Numbered from the stretch's first letter, positions 51,417-61,282 are shown. The stretch: 64,000 bases of DNA from Ilyomonas sp965219515 (GCA_965219515.1 OZ244776.1:806001-870000); one strand, 5' to 3'. Made by a program: numbers and translations. Notes: generated by a model from the letters alone, not told the origin.

Positions 51417-52355
51417 ATGAAGCAGCCAACACCATCAGCGCCATTGTTACTTGTTGTTATTGCCTTTGCCATTGTTTACATCGTTTGGGGTTCTACGTAT
51501 TTTTTTATTCAAAGCTCAGAACGCGGTTTTCCGCCTTTTTTATTAGGCGCAACACGCTTTTCTGCATCGGGTATCTTATTGCTGGTTTGGTGCGCCATCA
51601 GAAAAAAAGAGTTGTTCAATCTACACCAAATCTTTCATTCATTCATCATCGGCAATCTGTTGTTGTTTATCGCCAATGGTTCTATTATTTGGGCAGAAGA
51701 ACTATTGCCCAGTTCATTTGTAGCGGTACTTGTGTCGGCCGTGCCGCTCTGGTTTGTTTTGCTCGATGGCAAAAACCGAAAAGCCAATTTTAGCAACGTA
51801 AAAATTATCGCAGGCATTTTTATTGGATTTGCAGGCGTTGTGCTTTTATTTGGTCAGAAAATGATGTCTGGTCTTTCCAACAGCAACAGCGGTTTTATTA
51901 TGATTAATATGTTGGTAGTTATCGCGGGAAACGTTTGCTGGGCAATCGGTTCGCTATATTCAAAAAACCATGCGGAAGGTAATATTATGGTAGGTGCTGC
52001 CTGGCAAATGATAGCGGCAGCAGTTTCTTTTTTTATCCTTACCACTGCCACCGGCGAGTTTGCGCGTTTCAATATTCAGCAGGTGCCGCTAAACGCCTGG
52101 CTTTCGGTGTTATATCTGGTAACAATGGGTTCGCTGGCGGGTTATAGCGCGTATATTTGGTTATTGAGCGTTAGACCGGCAACTCAGGTAAGCACTAACG
52201 CATATGTAAACCCGGTGGTAGCAGTTTTACTTGGTGTTTTTTTTGCCGGTGAAATTATAACAACTACACAACTGCTTGCATTGGCAATTATTTTATCAAG
52301 CGTTTTTATTATTAATTCGGATAAGTATAAGAAGAAGAAAACGCCTGGCAATTAG
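51417..52355 (+). CDS. EamA/DMT family transporter
   Basis: Drug/metabolite transporter with ten membrane segments and two EamA repeats. Started at the ATG at 51417 it has 312 residues; a TTG at 51405 is possible but poorer. The opening AIVYIVWGSTYFFIQ is a family mark, and the second repeat begins at about 160 with GNVCWAIGSLYSKNHA. The late NAYVNPVVAVLLGVFFAGE motif is also typical. Substrates of this group are mostly amino acids or other small metabolites, and nothing here decides which. Confidence 0.92.
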   Translation: MKQPTPSAPLLLVVIAFAIVYIVWGSTYFFIQSSERGFPPFLLGATRFSASGILLLVWCAIRKKELFNLHQIFHSFIIGNLLLFIANGSIIWAEELLPSSFVAVLVSAVPLWFVLLDGKNRKANFSNVKIIAGIFIGFAGVVLLFGQKMMSGLSNSNSGFIMINMLVVIAGNVCWAIGSLYSKNHAEGNIMVGAAWQMIAAAVSFFILTTATGEFARFNIQQVPLNAWLSVLYLVTMGSLAGYSAYIWLLSVRPATQVSTNAYVNPVVAVLLGVFFAGEIITTTQLLALAIILSSVFIINSDKYKKKKTPGN

Positions 52356-52400
52356 GTCAGACAACCATTTTTAATTAGTTCTTTAGCTTCTTTCCGCTTT

Positions 52401-52877
52401 TTACTTGTTCAGCTTTTCTTCCGCTTCATACACTTCATCCACAAATAATATTTTTCCATCTGCCGCAGACGTAGCCAGTTCATCGCAGCGATTGTTGTAA
52501 ACATTAGTGGCATGACCTTTTACCCACTGAAAGATGATGGAATAATCGCGCGACAGCGCATAAAATTTCAACCACAAATCTTTATTCTTTTTTCCGCCTT
52601 TGAAATTTGTTTTTATCCAGGTATCAAGCCACCGTTTTGTAATAGCATTCACTATGTATTGACTGTCGGTATAAATGGTAAGCGACAGGTTTTTTTTCTT
52701 CAACGCTTCCAGTGCCGCAATAACGGCCATCAGTTCCATGCGGTTGTTAGTAGTGTGTCGATAACCGGCAGACAGTTCTTTTTTCTTATTGCCGAACATC
52801 ATAACAACGCCATAACCGCCGCGCCCCGGATTGCCGCGCGCGGCACCATCAGTATAAATAACAAGTTGATTGATCAA
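52401..52877 (-). CDS. rnhA: Ribonuclease HI
   Basis: RNase HI degrades the RNA strand of RNA-DNA hybrids such as R-loops. The 158 residues carry the catalytic set Asp10 (YTDGAARGNPG), Glu48 (RMELMA), Asp71 (YTDSQY) and Asp132 (NNRCDELA), with the helper His122 in WVKGHA. The basic handle region KRWLDTWIKTNFKGGKKNKDLW is present. It lies 16 bases after the phzF-like gene on the same strand and converges with the DMT transporter. Confidence 0.96.
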   Translation of the reverse strand: MINQLVIYTDGAARGNPGRGGYGVVMMFGNKKKELSAGYRHTTNNRMELMAVIAALEALKKKNLSLTIYTDSQYIVNAITKRWLDTWIKTNFKGGKKNKDLWLKFYALSRDYSIIFQWVKGHATNVYNNRCDELATSAADGKILFVDEVYEAEEKLNK

Positions 52878-52893
52878 TGAAAACGCAATGAAA

Positions 52894-53685
52894 TTATTCC
52901 GTAAAAAACGTTCCTGTTAAATAAGTAACGGCATCGCCGCGCATTAATACGCGATCTCCTTTCAGTTGGCAATCCAGATAACCTCTGCGTTGCGAAAGCT
53001 GAATACTTTGCAACTGATTTTTACCCAAAACTTCTGCCCAGTAAGGAACCAGAATGGTATGTGCCGAACCCGTTACCGGGTCTTCGGTAACGCCGGTTTG
53101 CGGATAAAAACAACGCGCTACCATATCGCTGTTATCACCTTTTGCGGTGCAAATAACACCCCGCGCTTTGATGGTTGCCAGCGAAGCAAAATCCGGTTTT
53201 AATTGTTCCACATCCTTTTGCGATGGCAACACCACCATCATATCAAAAGAACTGTTGAAAACCGGTGAAGCCGCAATGTGCAATGAAGAAAACAGTTCGG
53301 CCGGGATATCGGTTACCGGATGTGGCTTATTTGCCGGAAAATCAAGCTGAATACGGTTTTCAGATGCGCGCGTTACAAGCAATTCGCCGCTTAGCGAATA
53401 AAATATAATTTGTTCTTTATCATAATTTAATTCGGTAAACAGAATGTGCGCTGTTGCCAGCGTAGCATGGCCGCACAGCTTTACTTCGGTAGTGGGTGTA
53501 AACCAGCGCAAACGAAAACCATTTTCTTCAGGAACAAAAAAAGCCGTTTCGCTCAGGTTGTTTTCGGCCGCCAGTTGCTGCATCTTTCTATCAGGCAGCC
53601 ATTCAGTTAGCGGGCAAACCGCAGCCGGATTGCCGCCGAATAATTCCCGCGTAAACGCATGAACAATATAGATTGGCAAACGCAT
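52894..53685 (-). CDS. PhzF family epimerase/isomerase
   Basis: PhzF-fold protein of 263 residues; the family includes the phenazine isomerase PhzF and diaminopimelate-epimerase-like enzymes. The opening PIYIVHAFTRELFGGNPAAV and the catalytic glutamate (Glu46 in NNLSETAFF) are present, with LRWFTPTTEVKLCGHATLA and the C-terminal GVTEDPVTGSAHT. No phenazine genes lie near, so a housekeeping or scavenging isomerase is more likely. It is the first gene of a two-gene unit with rnhA, with a TACATTGC box about 25 bases before its start. Confidence 0.93.
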   Translation of the reverse strand: MRLPIYIVHAFTRELFGGNPAAVCPLTEWLPDRKMQQLAAENNLSETAFFVPEENGFRLRWFTPTTEVKLCGHATLATAHILFTELNYDKEQIIFYSLSGELLVTRASENRIQLDFPANKPHPVTDIPAELFSSLHIAASPVFNSSFDMMVVLPSQKDVEQLKPDFASLATIKARGVICTAKGDNSDMVARCFYPQTGVTEDPVTGSAHTILVPYWAEVLGKNQLQSIQLSQRRGYLDCQLKGDRVLMRGDAVTYLTGTFFTE

Positions 53686-53951
53686 AAATCTTGTTTTAAA
53701 AGCGCAATGTAAGCATGAGTTTTAAATGGCTGCAAAACAATTGTTGTGAATGCCACTTTCTTTCTTTTTTTATATAATCGTCTTACTGTTTTTTTGGTAA
53801 TATTTGCTGGCAGTTGAATTCCCATGTTGTACATTTAAAACACAGAATCATTATTTATGAGAAGTAAAAAGCATAGAAAAAATGATTTTATCAGCCTTTA
53901 TTAACACACCAAAACGAAAAGATATTTTATCTTTAAAATTCATGGTTTTCT

Positions 53952-56477
53952 ATGACTCACGATACTAAAAACCTCATGTTTTCGATGGCTGCCGACTTTG
54001 TGAATTACAGCAGCCATCCTGTTTTTCTAACCGGCAAGGCGGGTACCGGAAAAACAACATTTTTAAAATATATTAAAGAGCACACCAACAAGCAAACGGC
54101 GGTGGTGGCGCCAACCGGCGTTGCTGCCATTAATGCAGGCGGCGTTACCATTCATTCTTTTTTTCAGCTTCCGTTTACGCCTTATATTCCGGCATTGCAG
54201 GGCTTTGCTTCCGGCGATGACATGATGGACAAACATCATCTGTTAGGCCGCATTAAAGTAAACCGCGACAGGAGAGAGGTGTTTCAAAAATTAGAGCTTC
54301 TTATCATTGATGAAATCAGTATGGTGCGTTGCGATGTAATTGATGCCATTGATGTTGTTTTACGCAGCTTCCGCAACCGCAGCAGCGAGCCGTTTGGTGG
54401 CGTGCAGGTGTTGTATATCGGCGATATGTTTCAGCTTCCGCCGGTGGCAAAAGATTTGGAATGGAACATTTTATCCCGATACTATAAAAGCCCTTTTTTC
54501 TTCGACAGCAAGATAGTAAACGAGCAGCCGCCGGTGCATATTGAACTGGATAAAATTTACCGGCAGAACGAGCAAAACTTTATTGATGTTCTGAATAAGG
54601 TTCGCAACAACGAAATGGATTTTGAAAGCTTTGAAACGCTTAACGACCATTACGATCCCGATTTTATCATTCCGAAAAATGAAAGCTATATTGTTCTTAC
54701 CACGCACAATCATAAAGCCGATGCCATCAATGCAAATGAACTGAACAATGTAAAAGGCGAAAGCCGTATTTATGAAGCAGAAATAGAAGGTGATTTTACC
54801 GATAAAAATTATCCTGTTGATCCTTCGCTGATTTTAAAAGCCGGCGCGCAGGTAATGTTTGTAAAGAACGATGCGGAAAAGCGTTTTTTTAACGGAAAAA
54901 TAGGAGAGGTAACCCGTATGGAAGACACTTCGGTTTTTGTAAAGTGCGAAGACATGGAAGGCGAAATAGAAGTGAAGCCGGAGAAATGGAACAATATACG
55001 TTATACACTGAATGATGAATCGGTTGATGAAGATATAATTGGTTCTTTCAAACAAATTCCATTGCGTTACGCCTGGGCAATTACCATTCATAAAAGCCAG
55101 GGACTTACGTTTGAAAAAGCGGTAATAGATGCAGGTTCTTCATTTGCCTCCGGCCAGGTGTATGTTGCGCTCAGCCGTTGCACCTCGCTAAAAGGCATCG
55201 TTTTAAAAAGCAGGCTTACGCAATATAACATGCAAACGGATGAACGCATTGTTCGGTTTGCGCAGCAAAAGCATAACATAGATGCGCTTACGCAGCAGCT
55301 TGAGCAAAGCAAATTTAATTACCAGAAAGAAAGCATTCTGAAGCTGTTCGACTTTTCTTCCATCCTGTATCAGTCGGGCAGGTTAATGAAAGTTTTTTAC
55401 GATCATACAAGTTCGTTTAACGGCGAAACAAAAGACTGGCTGGAAGCCTTGCATGCTTCCGTTGAGAACCAGCAAAACATTGCAAAAAAATTTGAAGTTC
55501 AGTTGCAATTGCTATTGCAAAGAGATATGTTGCCGGAAGAAAATGAAACGGCGCAGAAGCGAATTGTTTCTGCAGTGGTACATTTTACAAAAGAATGGGA
55601 AACGATATATCAAACCATTCCGCAATCGCCTGCCATTACCGATAGCAAAATGGTTGCGTTAGCTTACAATAACGAAATGCGGGCTTTGTTTCACGCCATT
55701 GCCTTGCGTCTCGCATTGCTAAAAAGCTGTTCCGGCGGTTTTAATACCGAAGCCTACAACAAAGCCAAAAAAGAATTTTCTACCGGCAATGTTTCAATCA
55801 ATGCTTATGCGGGCGCGGGTGATAAAAAAACAGAAAGCGCGCATCCCGAATTGTATCGATTGCTGCGCCAGGTGCGGGATACGATTTGCGCTGAACTTGA
55901 AGTACCGATTTATATGGTTTGCGGCAGCGCGGCATTGGACGAAATGAGCAGCTATTTGCCATGCACACCGGCTCAACTTGTGCAGATAACGGGTTTTGGT
56001 AAGGTAAAGGTTCATCAATTCGGGGAACGGTTTTTACGCATCATTAACCGGTACGCCGATGAGCACAATTTATCTTCTACCATTGCCGAAAAAAAGAACA
56101 AACGGCAGCGAAAAGAAAAAGAAAAAAAGGAAGATGAGAAAACAGCTTTGCAATCAAAACCTGATACCAAAAAAGAAACATTTGCACTATATCAGCAAGG
56201 CAAAACGGTTAAAGAAATAGCAGAGCAAAGAAATTTTACCATACAAACCATTGAAGGACATCTCGCTCATTTTGTTCAGCAAGGATTATTATCCGTCAGC
56301 GATCTGGTAAGCCGGGAAAAAATGGTGCTGATAGAACCTGCTTTGGAAGATTATGACGGCAAATCAGTTGCACCCGTTAAAGCAAAGCTTGGCGATGAAA
56401 TCAGTTACGGAGAAATCAGGCTGGTATTAGCCTGGAAAGAATTTTTGAAAAATAAGTCCGGTGAAACGGAAAACTGA
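53952..56477 (+). CDS. Pif1-like helicase with HRDC and helix-turn-helix domains
   Basis: SF1B helicase of the Pif1/RecD group; such enzymes unwind DNA and clear G-quadruplexes or stalled forks. The 841 residues have Walker A GKAGTGKTT (28-36), Walker B LIIDEIS (117-123), QLPPVAK, and the late helicase motifs IPLRYAWAITIHKSQGLTF and VYVALSRC (to about 415). After a long helical linker an HRDC domain is at about 640-710 (LYRLLRQVRDTICAELEVP, ITGFGKVKVHQFG), then a charged stretch and a helix-turn-helix at about 750-800 (YQQGKTVKEIAEQRNFTIQTIEGHL), as in RecQ-like tails. It is a single gene. Confidence 0.92.
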   Translation: MTHDTKNLMFSMAADFVNYSSHPVFLTGKAGTGKTTFLKYIKEHTNKQTAVVAPTGVAAINAGGVTIHSFFQLPFTPYIPALQGFASGDDMMDKHHLLGRIKVNRDRREVFQKLELLIIDEISMVRCDVIDAIDVVLRSFRNRSSEPFGGVQVLYIGDMFQLPPVAKDLEWNILSRYYKSPFFFDSKIVNEQPPVHIELDKIYRQNEQNFIDVLNKVRNNEMDFESFETLNDHYDPDFIIPKNESYIVLTTHNHKADAINANELNNVKGESRIYEAEIEGDFTDKNYPVDPSLILKAGAQVMFVKNDAEKRFFNGKIGEVTRMEDTSVFVKCEDMEGEIEVKPEKWNNIRYTLNDESVDEDIIGSFKQIPLRYAWAITIHKSQGLTFEKAVIDAGSSFASGQVYVALSRCTSLKGIVLKSRLTQYNMQTDERIVRFAQQKHNIDALTQQLEQSKFNYQKESILKLFDFSSILYQSGRLMKVFYDHTSSFNGETKDWLEALHASVENQQNIAKKFEVQLQLLLQRDMLPEENETAQKRIVSAVVHFTKEWETIYQTIPQSPAITDSKMVALAYNNEMRALFHAIALRLALLKSCSGGFNTEAYNKAKKEFSTGNVSINAYAGAGDKKTESAHPELYRLLRQVRDTICAELEVPIYMVCGSAALDEMSSYLPCTPAQLVQITGFGKVKVHQFGERFLRIINRYADEHNLSSTIAEKKNKRQRKEKEKKEDEKTALQSKPDTKKETFALYQQGKTVKEIAEQRNFTIQTIEGHLAHFVQQGLLSVSDLVSREKMVLIEPALEDYDGKSVAPVKAKLGDEISYGEIRLVLAWKEFLKNKSGETEN

Positions 56478-56587
56478 TTTATCAATGCTCTATCTCTTTA
56501 AAAACATTGTAATTTAAAAATTTTACATAAGGCATTATTGTACTTTTTTGTGCCGCTTTATGTTTAAGGAAACCGGTTGCGCTTCTG

Positions 56588-57463
56588 CTAAAACAATTCA
56601 ACACTCCACTGCCGTTCAAAAACTTCATTGGGCTGCAACACATTGATGCCCTCTTTTATTGTAATATCGCCCTCTGCATTTACGCTGTCGGCAATACCGC
56701 ACCATGGCTCGATACACAAAAAATCTGCGTCTTTTTTATTCCAGATACCGAGATACGGAAAACCCGCCGTATAAATGGTAAGTCCGTGATCAATGTTATC
56801 GCTTTTCAAAGTGATGCTGTTGCTTTGCATGTCTTTAAAAACAAGCGCATCATTGTAAAACAAATCTCTGCGTAGCGGCAGTGTTTCGGCATTTATAAAG
56901 AAATCTACCGGTGTTGTTTCAATCAAGCCTTCATTTGAAAGCGGATAACGCTTTGCATTTTCTACCTGGCTGAAAGACAGATAATAATCATCAAAGCTGG
57001 TGTTATCGGTAAGCGGCACCCTGAAAGCCGGATGTCCGCCGACAGAAAAATAAAGACATTCTTCGTCCGTATTTTTTACTTTATAAATAACATACAGCCT
57101 ATTTTTATCAATGGTGTATTGTATTGAAAAGTGAAAGTGAAACGGATAAATGGAAAGTGTTTGCGGTGTGTCGGTTATCGTTAAGGTAACAGAATGGTCG
57201 CTATGATCTGTAATAACAAACGGCATATTGCGGGCAAAACCATGACGACTTACATGATAACTCTTACCCCGATATTTGTAAGAATGATTTTTTAACTCGC
57301 CGACGATGGGAAACAAAACCGGGCTATGCTTAGGCCAATATTGCGGATCGGCGTTCCACAGATAATCCAGTTTCAATTGCTGGTGATATATGCGTTGCAG
57401 TTCGGCGCCATGAGCGCTGATTTCTACCAGTATAACGTCGTTGCGTAATGTTGGCATAAACAT
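56588..57463 (-). CDS. Aldose 1-epimerase (galactose mutarotase)-like protein
   Basis: A 291-residue protein of the aldose 1-epimerase family, which interconverts anomers of sugars. Family elements are the opening AHGAELQRIYH, GELKNHSYKYRGKSYHVSRHG with the conserved RHGFAR segment, the VGGHPAFRVPL motif with its histidine, and the closing FLCIEPWCGIADSVN with the glutamate base. This pattern is the YeaD-like (LacX) subgroup. A second ATG at 57457 would drop two residues. It converges with the Pif1-like gene. Confidence 0.9.
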   Translation of the reverse strand: MFMPTLRNDVILVEISAHGAELQRIYHQQLKLDYLWNADPQYWPKHSPVLFPIVGELKNHSYKYRGKSYHVSRHGFARNMPFVITDHSDHSVTLTITDTPQTLSIYPFHFHFSIQYTIDKNRLYVIYKVKNTDEECLYFSVGGHPAFRVPLTDNTSFDDYYLSFSQVENAKRYPLSNEGLIETTPVDFFINAETLPLRRDLFYNDALVFKDMQSNSITLKSDNIDHGLTIYTAGFPYLGIWNKKDADFLCIEPWCGIADSVNAEGDITIKEGINVLQPNEVFERQWSVELF

Positions 57464-57541
57464 GATTTATGAGGTAATAAAATATTGTATGACAGCTCAT
57501 CAGTCAATCATTGTTCCGAAAATGCAGGATAAGCAAATAAA

Positions 57542-57568
57542 AAAAGCCGTTTTTTTAAAACAGCTTTT
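57542..57568 (-). terminator. Terminator of the DUF2795 gene
   Basis: AAAAGCCGTTTT (57542-57553) and AAAACAGCTTTT (57557-57568) form a 12-base stem with one mismatch and a three-base loop; on the minus strand a T run follows, 25 bases after the stop codon. Confidence 0.7.
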
Positions 57569-57592
57569 GTAAAATAACTTTATCTGAATATT

Positions 57593-57814
57593 TTAATATT
57601 CGTCTTCATTAAACATGAAGTCTTCCTGGCTTGGATAATCCGGCCAAATGTCTTCAATGCTTTCATACACTTCGCCCTCATCTTCCAGTTCCTGCAGGTT
57701 CTCTACCACCTCAATGGGAGCGCCGGAGCGGATTGCATAATCAATCAATTCATCTTTGGTTGCGGGCCAGGGCGCATCTTCAAGATAGCTGGCTAATTCA
57801 AGAGTCCAAAACAT
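57593..57814 (-). CDS. DUF2795 small acidic protein
   Basis: A 73-residue acidic protein when started at the ATG at 57814 (MFWTLELASYLEDAPWPATK), the start that matches relatives; an ATG at 57838 would lie inside the promoter box and add eight residues. The core APWPATKDELIDYAIRSGAP is the DUF2795 mark, and the acidic tail ends DFMFNEDEY. Function is unknown. It has the best promoter of the window directly upstream (57836-57866) and its own terminator, so it is a compact, probably well-expressed gene. Confidence 0.85.
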   Translation of the reverse strand: MFWTLELASYLEDAPWPATKDELIDYAIRSGAPIEVVENLQELEDEGEVYESIEDIWPDYPSQEDFMFNEDEY

Positions 57815-57835
57815 AACAGCCTTTGAAATTTTTTG

Positions 57836-57866
57836 CAAATGTAGCAGTTAGCGTTGAAAAACCAAA
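57836..57866 (-). promoter_or_regulatory. Consensus Bacteroidota promoter of the DUF2795 gene
   Basis: On the minus strand TTTG (57866-57863), a 19-base spacer, and TACATTTG (57843-57836) match the TTTG-N19-TAnnTTTG consensus exactly. The box ends about 21 bases before the ATG at 57814. Confidence 0.75.
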
Positions 57867-57898
57867 TTCGGGATTCGTGTGTGTTTAAAATATTCATT

Positions 57899-57906
57899 TA
57901 CGTTTG
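57899..57906 (+). promoter_or_regulatory. Candidate -7 box of the LolD-like gene
   Basis: TACGTTTG matches TAnnTTTG and ends six bases before the ATG at 57913, implying an almost leaderless transcript. No TTTG -33 box is seen at the usual spacing. Confidence 0.5.
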
Positions 57907-57912
57907 CAAAAT

Positions 57913-58566
57913 ATGCTCAAGGCAAATGATATTTTTAAATCGTATGGTCTGATTAAAGTTGTAAAAGGCGTTAGTTTATCTGTTGTAAAAGGCGAAATTG
58001 TTTCCATTACAGGTTCTTCCGGTGCTGGTAAAAGTACGCTGCTGCATATTCTGGGAACGCTGGATACGCCTGATAGCGGAGACATTTTTTTAAATGATCA
58101 TTCGCTTACTCATATAAAGGAAAAATCACTGGCCTTGTTTCGCAACCGGCAACTGGGTTTTATTTTCCAGTTTCATCATTTGCTTCCCGAATTTACGGCA
58201 CTCGAAAACGTTTGTATTCCCGGCTGGATTGCCGGAAAGAAAAAACGGGAAGTAGAAGATCATGCCCGAAACCTATTGTCGACTTTACAAATTGAACACC
58301 GGTTGAATAACAAACCGCAGGAATTAAGCGGCGGCGAACAGCAGCGCATAGCGGTTGCAAGAGCATTGATTAACAACCCGGCAATTGTATTTGCCGATGA
58401 GCCAACGGGCAATCTCGACAGTAAAAATGCAAAAGAACTGCATCGGCTGTTTGTTGATTTACGAAATCAGTTTCAACAGACTTTTTTAATTGTAACGCAC
58501 AACGAAGAATTGGCTATGAACAGCGACCGGATATTGCATATGAAAGACGGGCTGTTGCAAAATTAG
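57913..58566 (+). CDS. LolD/MacB-like ABC transporter ATP-binding protein
   Basis: ATPase of the LolD/MacB/FtsE group. The ATG at 57913 gives 217 residues; a TTG nine bases upstream is part of the promoter-like box. Walker A GSSGAGKST (34-42), Q-loop FQFHHLLPEF, signature LSGGEQQR, Walker B IVFADEPTG and the switch histidine in IVTHNEEL are all intact. FQFHHLLPEFTALENV is the LolD mark, so lipoprotein release is the likeliest role. No permease gene is adjacent, and the lone FtsX/MacB permease at 34.6 kb is of a compatible type. Confidence 0.9.
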   Translation: MLKANDIFKSYGLIKVVKGVSLSVVKGEIVSITGSSGAGKSTLLHILGTLDTPDSGDIFLNDHSLTHIKEKSLALFRNRQLGFIFQFHHLLPEFTALENVCIPGWIAGKKKREVEDHARNLLSTLQIEHRLNNKPQELSGGEQQRIAVARALINNPAIVFADEPTGNLDSKNAKELHRLFVDLRNQFQQTFLIVTHNEELAMNSDRILHMKDGLLQN

Positions 58567-58651
58567 ATGACAATCAAACCTTTGCCCGGTTCAAATTATC
58601 TTTTCGTTTAGAGCTTTCCGTTTATTTTGCACACTTGTATTTGCCGGAAGC

Positions 58652-60667
58652 ATGTTTAAAAAATTTGTATTCATTTTCATATCAGTATGGTTGGTTTCGC
58701 TAAGCCTTTTTTCGCAGGACATTAACCGGCTGAAAAACCGGCTCAACGGTTTAAACAGCGCATCGGCAAATAAAGGAAAAGATTCATTGATACATCGGGA
58801 TCCCAATGAAGATTCCATCACCATTTCGTATCGTTATTTCGATTCGACAAGAGTTCGCAAAATTGATTCTTCGATCACCGATTGGTACAGTCGTTTTCCG
58901 GTGCCGGCTTCGTATGATTATCTCGGCAATCTCGGGCAGGCTTCTCACTCATTGCTTTTCAATCTCAATATGAAGCCGGGTTTTGATGCCGGGTTTCATT
59001 CTTACGATGTTTACAGATATACAATTGCAGGCACCCGTTTTTTTCAAACCACCCGGCCATATAGCGAACTGGCTTATGTAATTGGCAGCAAGGCAGAACA
59101 ATTGGTAAATGTACTGCACACGCAAAACCGAAAAAACAATTTGAATTTTTCGCTTGAATATCGCTTCATCGGCTCGCCTGGCGCTTTTAAAAATCAAAAT
59201 ACCAGCCATAACAATCTTCGGCTAAGCAGTTTTTATCAAAGCAAAAACAAACGCTACGGGTTGTATTTTATTTACCTGAACAATAAACTAAAAGCATCTG
59301 AAAACGGTGGTTTGGTAAGAGATACGCAATTGCAGAATCTTTCGTTAAACAATCCGGTTGAAGCGGATGTAAGATTATTGAGCGATAGTAATAACACTTT
59401 TAGAAATGCAAACGTTTTTAATACCAACGTTATCAACGGAACTTATTATCGTGAAAGCATACTTTATGTAAGACAGTATTACGATTTTGGTCAAAAAGAT
59501 TCAATTGTTCACGATTCTACAATTACGCGTTTGTTTTATCCGAGACTGCGGCTGCAACATTCGGTTTCGTATTCGTCGAACATTTATGAATATCACGATC
59601 AGAAACCCAATTCCGCAGATTATATTGATTATTTTAAATATTATGGCGCCAACAATGTTGATTCGCTGTTTTTTCGCGACAAATGGCGCGATCTGACAAA
59701 TGAGTTCAGCATCATCACTTTTCCTGATAAAAAAAATGTTGCGCAATTTTTTCGGGTAAGCGCCGATCTGCAACTTTTAAATGCCACGTTTAGCGACAGC
59801 GCTTCAAAAAATTATACGAATGTATCTGCCACCGCAGAATATAGAAACCGTACAAAAAACCAGAAATGGGATATTGAAGCGTTGGGACAATTGTACCTTA
59901 CCGGAAATTTTATCGGGGATTATACGGCATATATCAGCCTGCAACGGCAAATGACAAAAAAAATGGGTTCGCTGCAGATCGGCTTTCAAAATACAAACAA
60001 AAGCCCTTCGCAAATCAGTCAGAATATTACTTCTTTTCCGGTTATACCAAATGGTTCGTTTAATAAAACCAACATCGCAAAAGTGTTTGCAAACGTTTTT
60101 TTGCCTGAAGCGGGTTTGCATTTGTATGGAAACTATTACGCCGTAACCAATTATATTTATTTTGACGATTTTTATACTTTGCAACAACGGCCGGCTCTTT
60201 TTAATTATATAAATGCGGGGTTAGAGAAAAAATTCCGCCTGGCGCGTCATATTAACTGGTACACCGAAGTTGCGTTTCAACAACCTGCAGGTAACGCGCC
60301 GGTGCATTTGCCAACCGTTTATACACGAAACAGGGTTGCGTTTGAAGGCAATTTTTTTAAAAATCTTTTTCTTTCAACCGGCATTGAAATCAGGTATTTT
60401 ACGCCTTACAAAGCGGATGGCTATTCGCCGCTGAACGGGCAATTTTATTATCAGGACGATTCTACCTTGCACAATCGCCCCGACGTAAATGTTTATCTGA
60501 ACTTCAGAATTAAGAGCTTTAAAACTTTTGTTCGGATAGAAAACCTGAATACATTTGATAAATATGGCGACAGTTTTGGGTTTTTGAATCATAATTTCTC
60601 TGCGCCTCATTACCCGCAAAACGCTTTGTGGCTGCATTTTGGCATTTGGTGGAATTTTGTGAATTAA
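58652..60667 (+). CDS. Putative porin, outer membrane beta-barrel
   Basis: A 671-residue outer membrane protein of the Bacteroidota 'putative porin' type. A signal peptide is at residues 1-22 (FVFIFISVWLVSLSLFSQ). After a polar linker with DSITISYRYFDS, the protein has alternating amphipathic beta strands throughout, with many aromatic ends, and finishes LWLHFGIWWNFVN as in barrels. No plug domain or TonB box is present. A substrate cannot be named. It follows the LolD-like gene by 85 bases. Confidence 0.85.
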   Translation: MFKKFVFIFISVWLVSLSLFSQDINRLKNRLNGLNSASANKGKDSLIHRDPNEDSITISYRYFDSTRVRKIDSSITDWYSRFPVPASYDYLGNLGQASHSLLFNLNMKPGFDAGFHSYDVYRYTIAGTRFFQTTRPYSELAYVIGSKAEQLVNVLHTQNRKNNLNFSLEYRFIGSPGAFKNQNTSHNNLRLSSFYQSKNKRYGLYFIYLNNKLKASENGGLVRDTQLQNLSLNNPVEADVRLLSDSNNTFRNANVFNTNVINGTYYRESILYVRQYYDFGQKDSIVHDSTITRLFYPRLRLQHSVSYSSNIYEYHDQKPNSADYIDYFKYYGANNVDSLFFRDKWRDLTNEFSIITFPDKKNVAQFFRVSADLQLLNATFSDSASKNYTNVSATAEYRNRTKNQKWDIEALGQLYLTGNFIGDYTAYISLQRQMTKKMGSLQIGFQNTNKSPSQISQNITSFPVIPNGSFNKTNIAKVFANVFLPEAGLHLYGNYYAVTNYIYFDDFYTLQQRPALFNYINAGLEKKFRLARHINWYTEVAFQQPAGNAPVHLPTVYTRNRVAFEGNFFKNLFLSTGIEIRYFTPYKADGYSPLNGQFYYQDDSTLHNRPDVNVYLNFRIKSFKTFVRIENLNTFDKYGDSFGFLNHNFSAPHYPQNALWLHFGIWWNFVN

Positions 60668-60793
60668 AGAACCGAAAACTGTAACCAATATGCCGGTAGG
60701 CCGCCCGCCGCAATAAATAATAATATTATGTAAAGACTCTATTTGTAATTTGCATTACGTTTAGTACGTTGATATTGATTAGTATATAAAAAT

Positions 60794-61282
60794 ATGAAAG
60801 CAAATTTGATGGTTTACAAATGTATTTTTCTGATTTTATGTTTCCAAAGTATGCATCTTCATGTTTTATCTCAGCAGGCGAGTAAAAAAGTGGCTGATAA
60901 AATAACATTACCGGATGTAAATGAACATAACATTAGCCTTACCTCCCTGAAAGGGAAAGTGGTGCTAATAGATTTTTGGGCAAGCTGGTGTCGCCCTTGC
61001 CGGCAGACTGTTCCCGGATTGAAAAAGCTATATGGTTTATATCACGATAAAGGATTTGAAATTTACGGCATCTCGCTGGACGAAGATAAAATTGCCTGGA
61101 AAACAGCCATACAAGAAGATCAATCTACATGGATACATGTTAATGATAAAACCGGAAACGTGGCTAATCAATGGCAGATTTCTGTTATACCAACATCCTT
61201 TCTTTTAAATAAAGACGGAAAAATTGTTGCGGTTGATGAAGATGCAAAATCGCTCAGCAAACTCATACCTAAGCTTTTGTAA
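60794..61282 (+). CDS. TlpA/ResA-like thiol-disulfide oxidoreductase
   Basis: Exported thioredoxin-like protein of 162 residues. A signal segment (about 6-27, ending LSQQ) is followed by the AhpC/TSA-Redoxin fold with the active site WASWCRPCRQ (Cys66 and Cys69), FEIYGISLDED and the cis-proline segment VIPTSFLLNKDGKI. It probably reduces disulfides in the periplasm, for example during cytochrome c maturation. The shortness shows it lacks the N-terminal DUF4369 domain common in Bacteroidota TlpA proteins. It starts 126 bases after the porin gene and may have its own promoter. Confidence 0.92.
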   Translation: MKANLMVYKCIFLILCFQSMHLHVLSQQASKKVADKITLPDVNEHNISLTSLKGKVVLIDFWASWCRPCRQTVPGLKKLYGLYHDKGFEIYGISLDEDKIAWKTAIQEDQSTWIHVNDKTGNVANQWQISVIPTSFLLNKDGKIVAVDEDAKSLSKLIPKLL

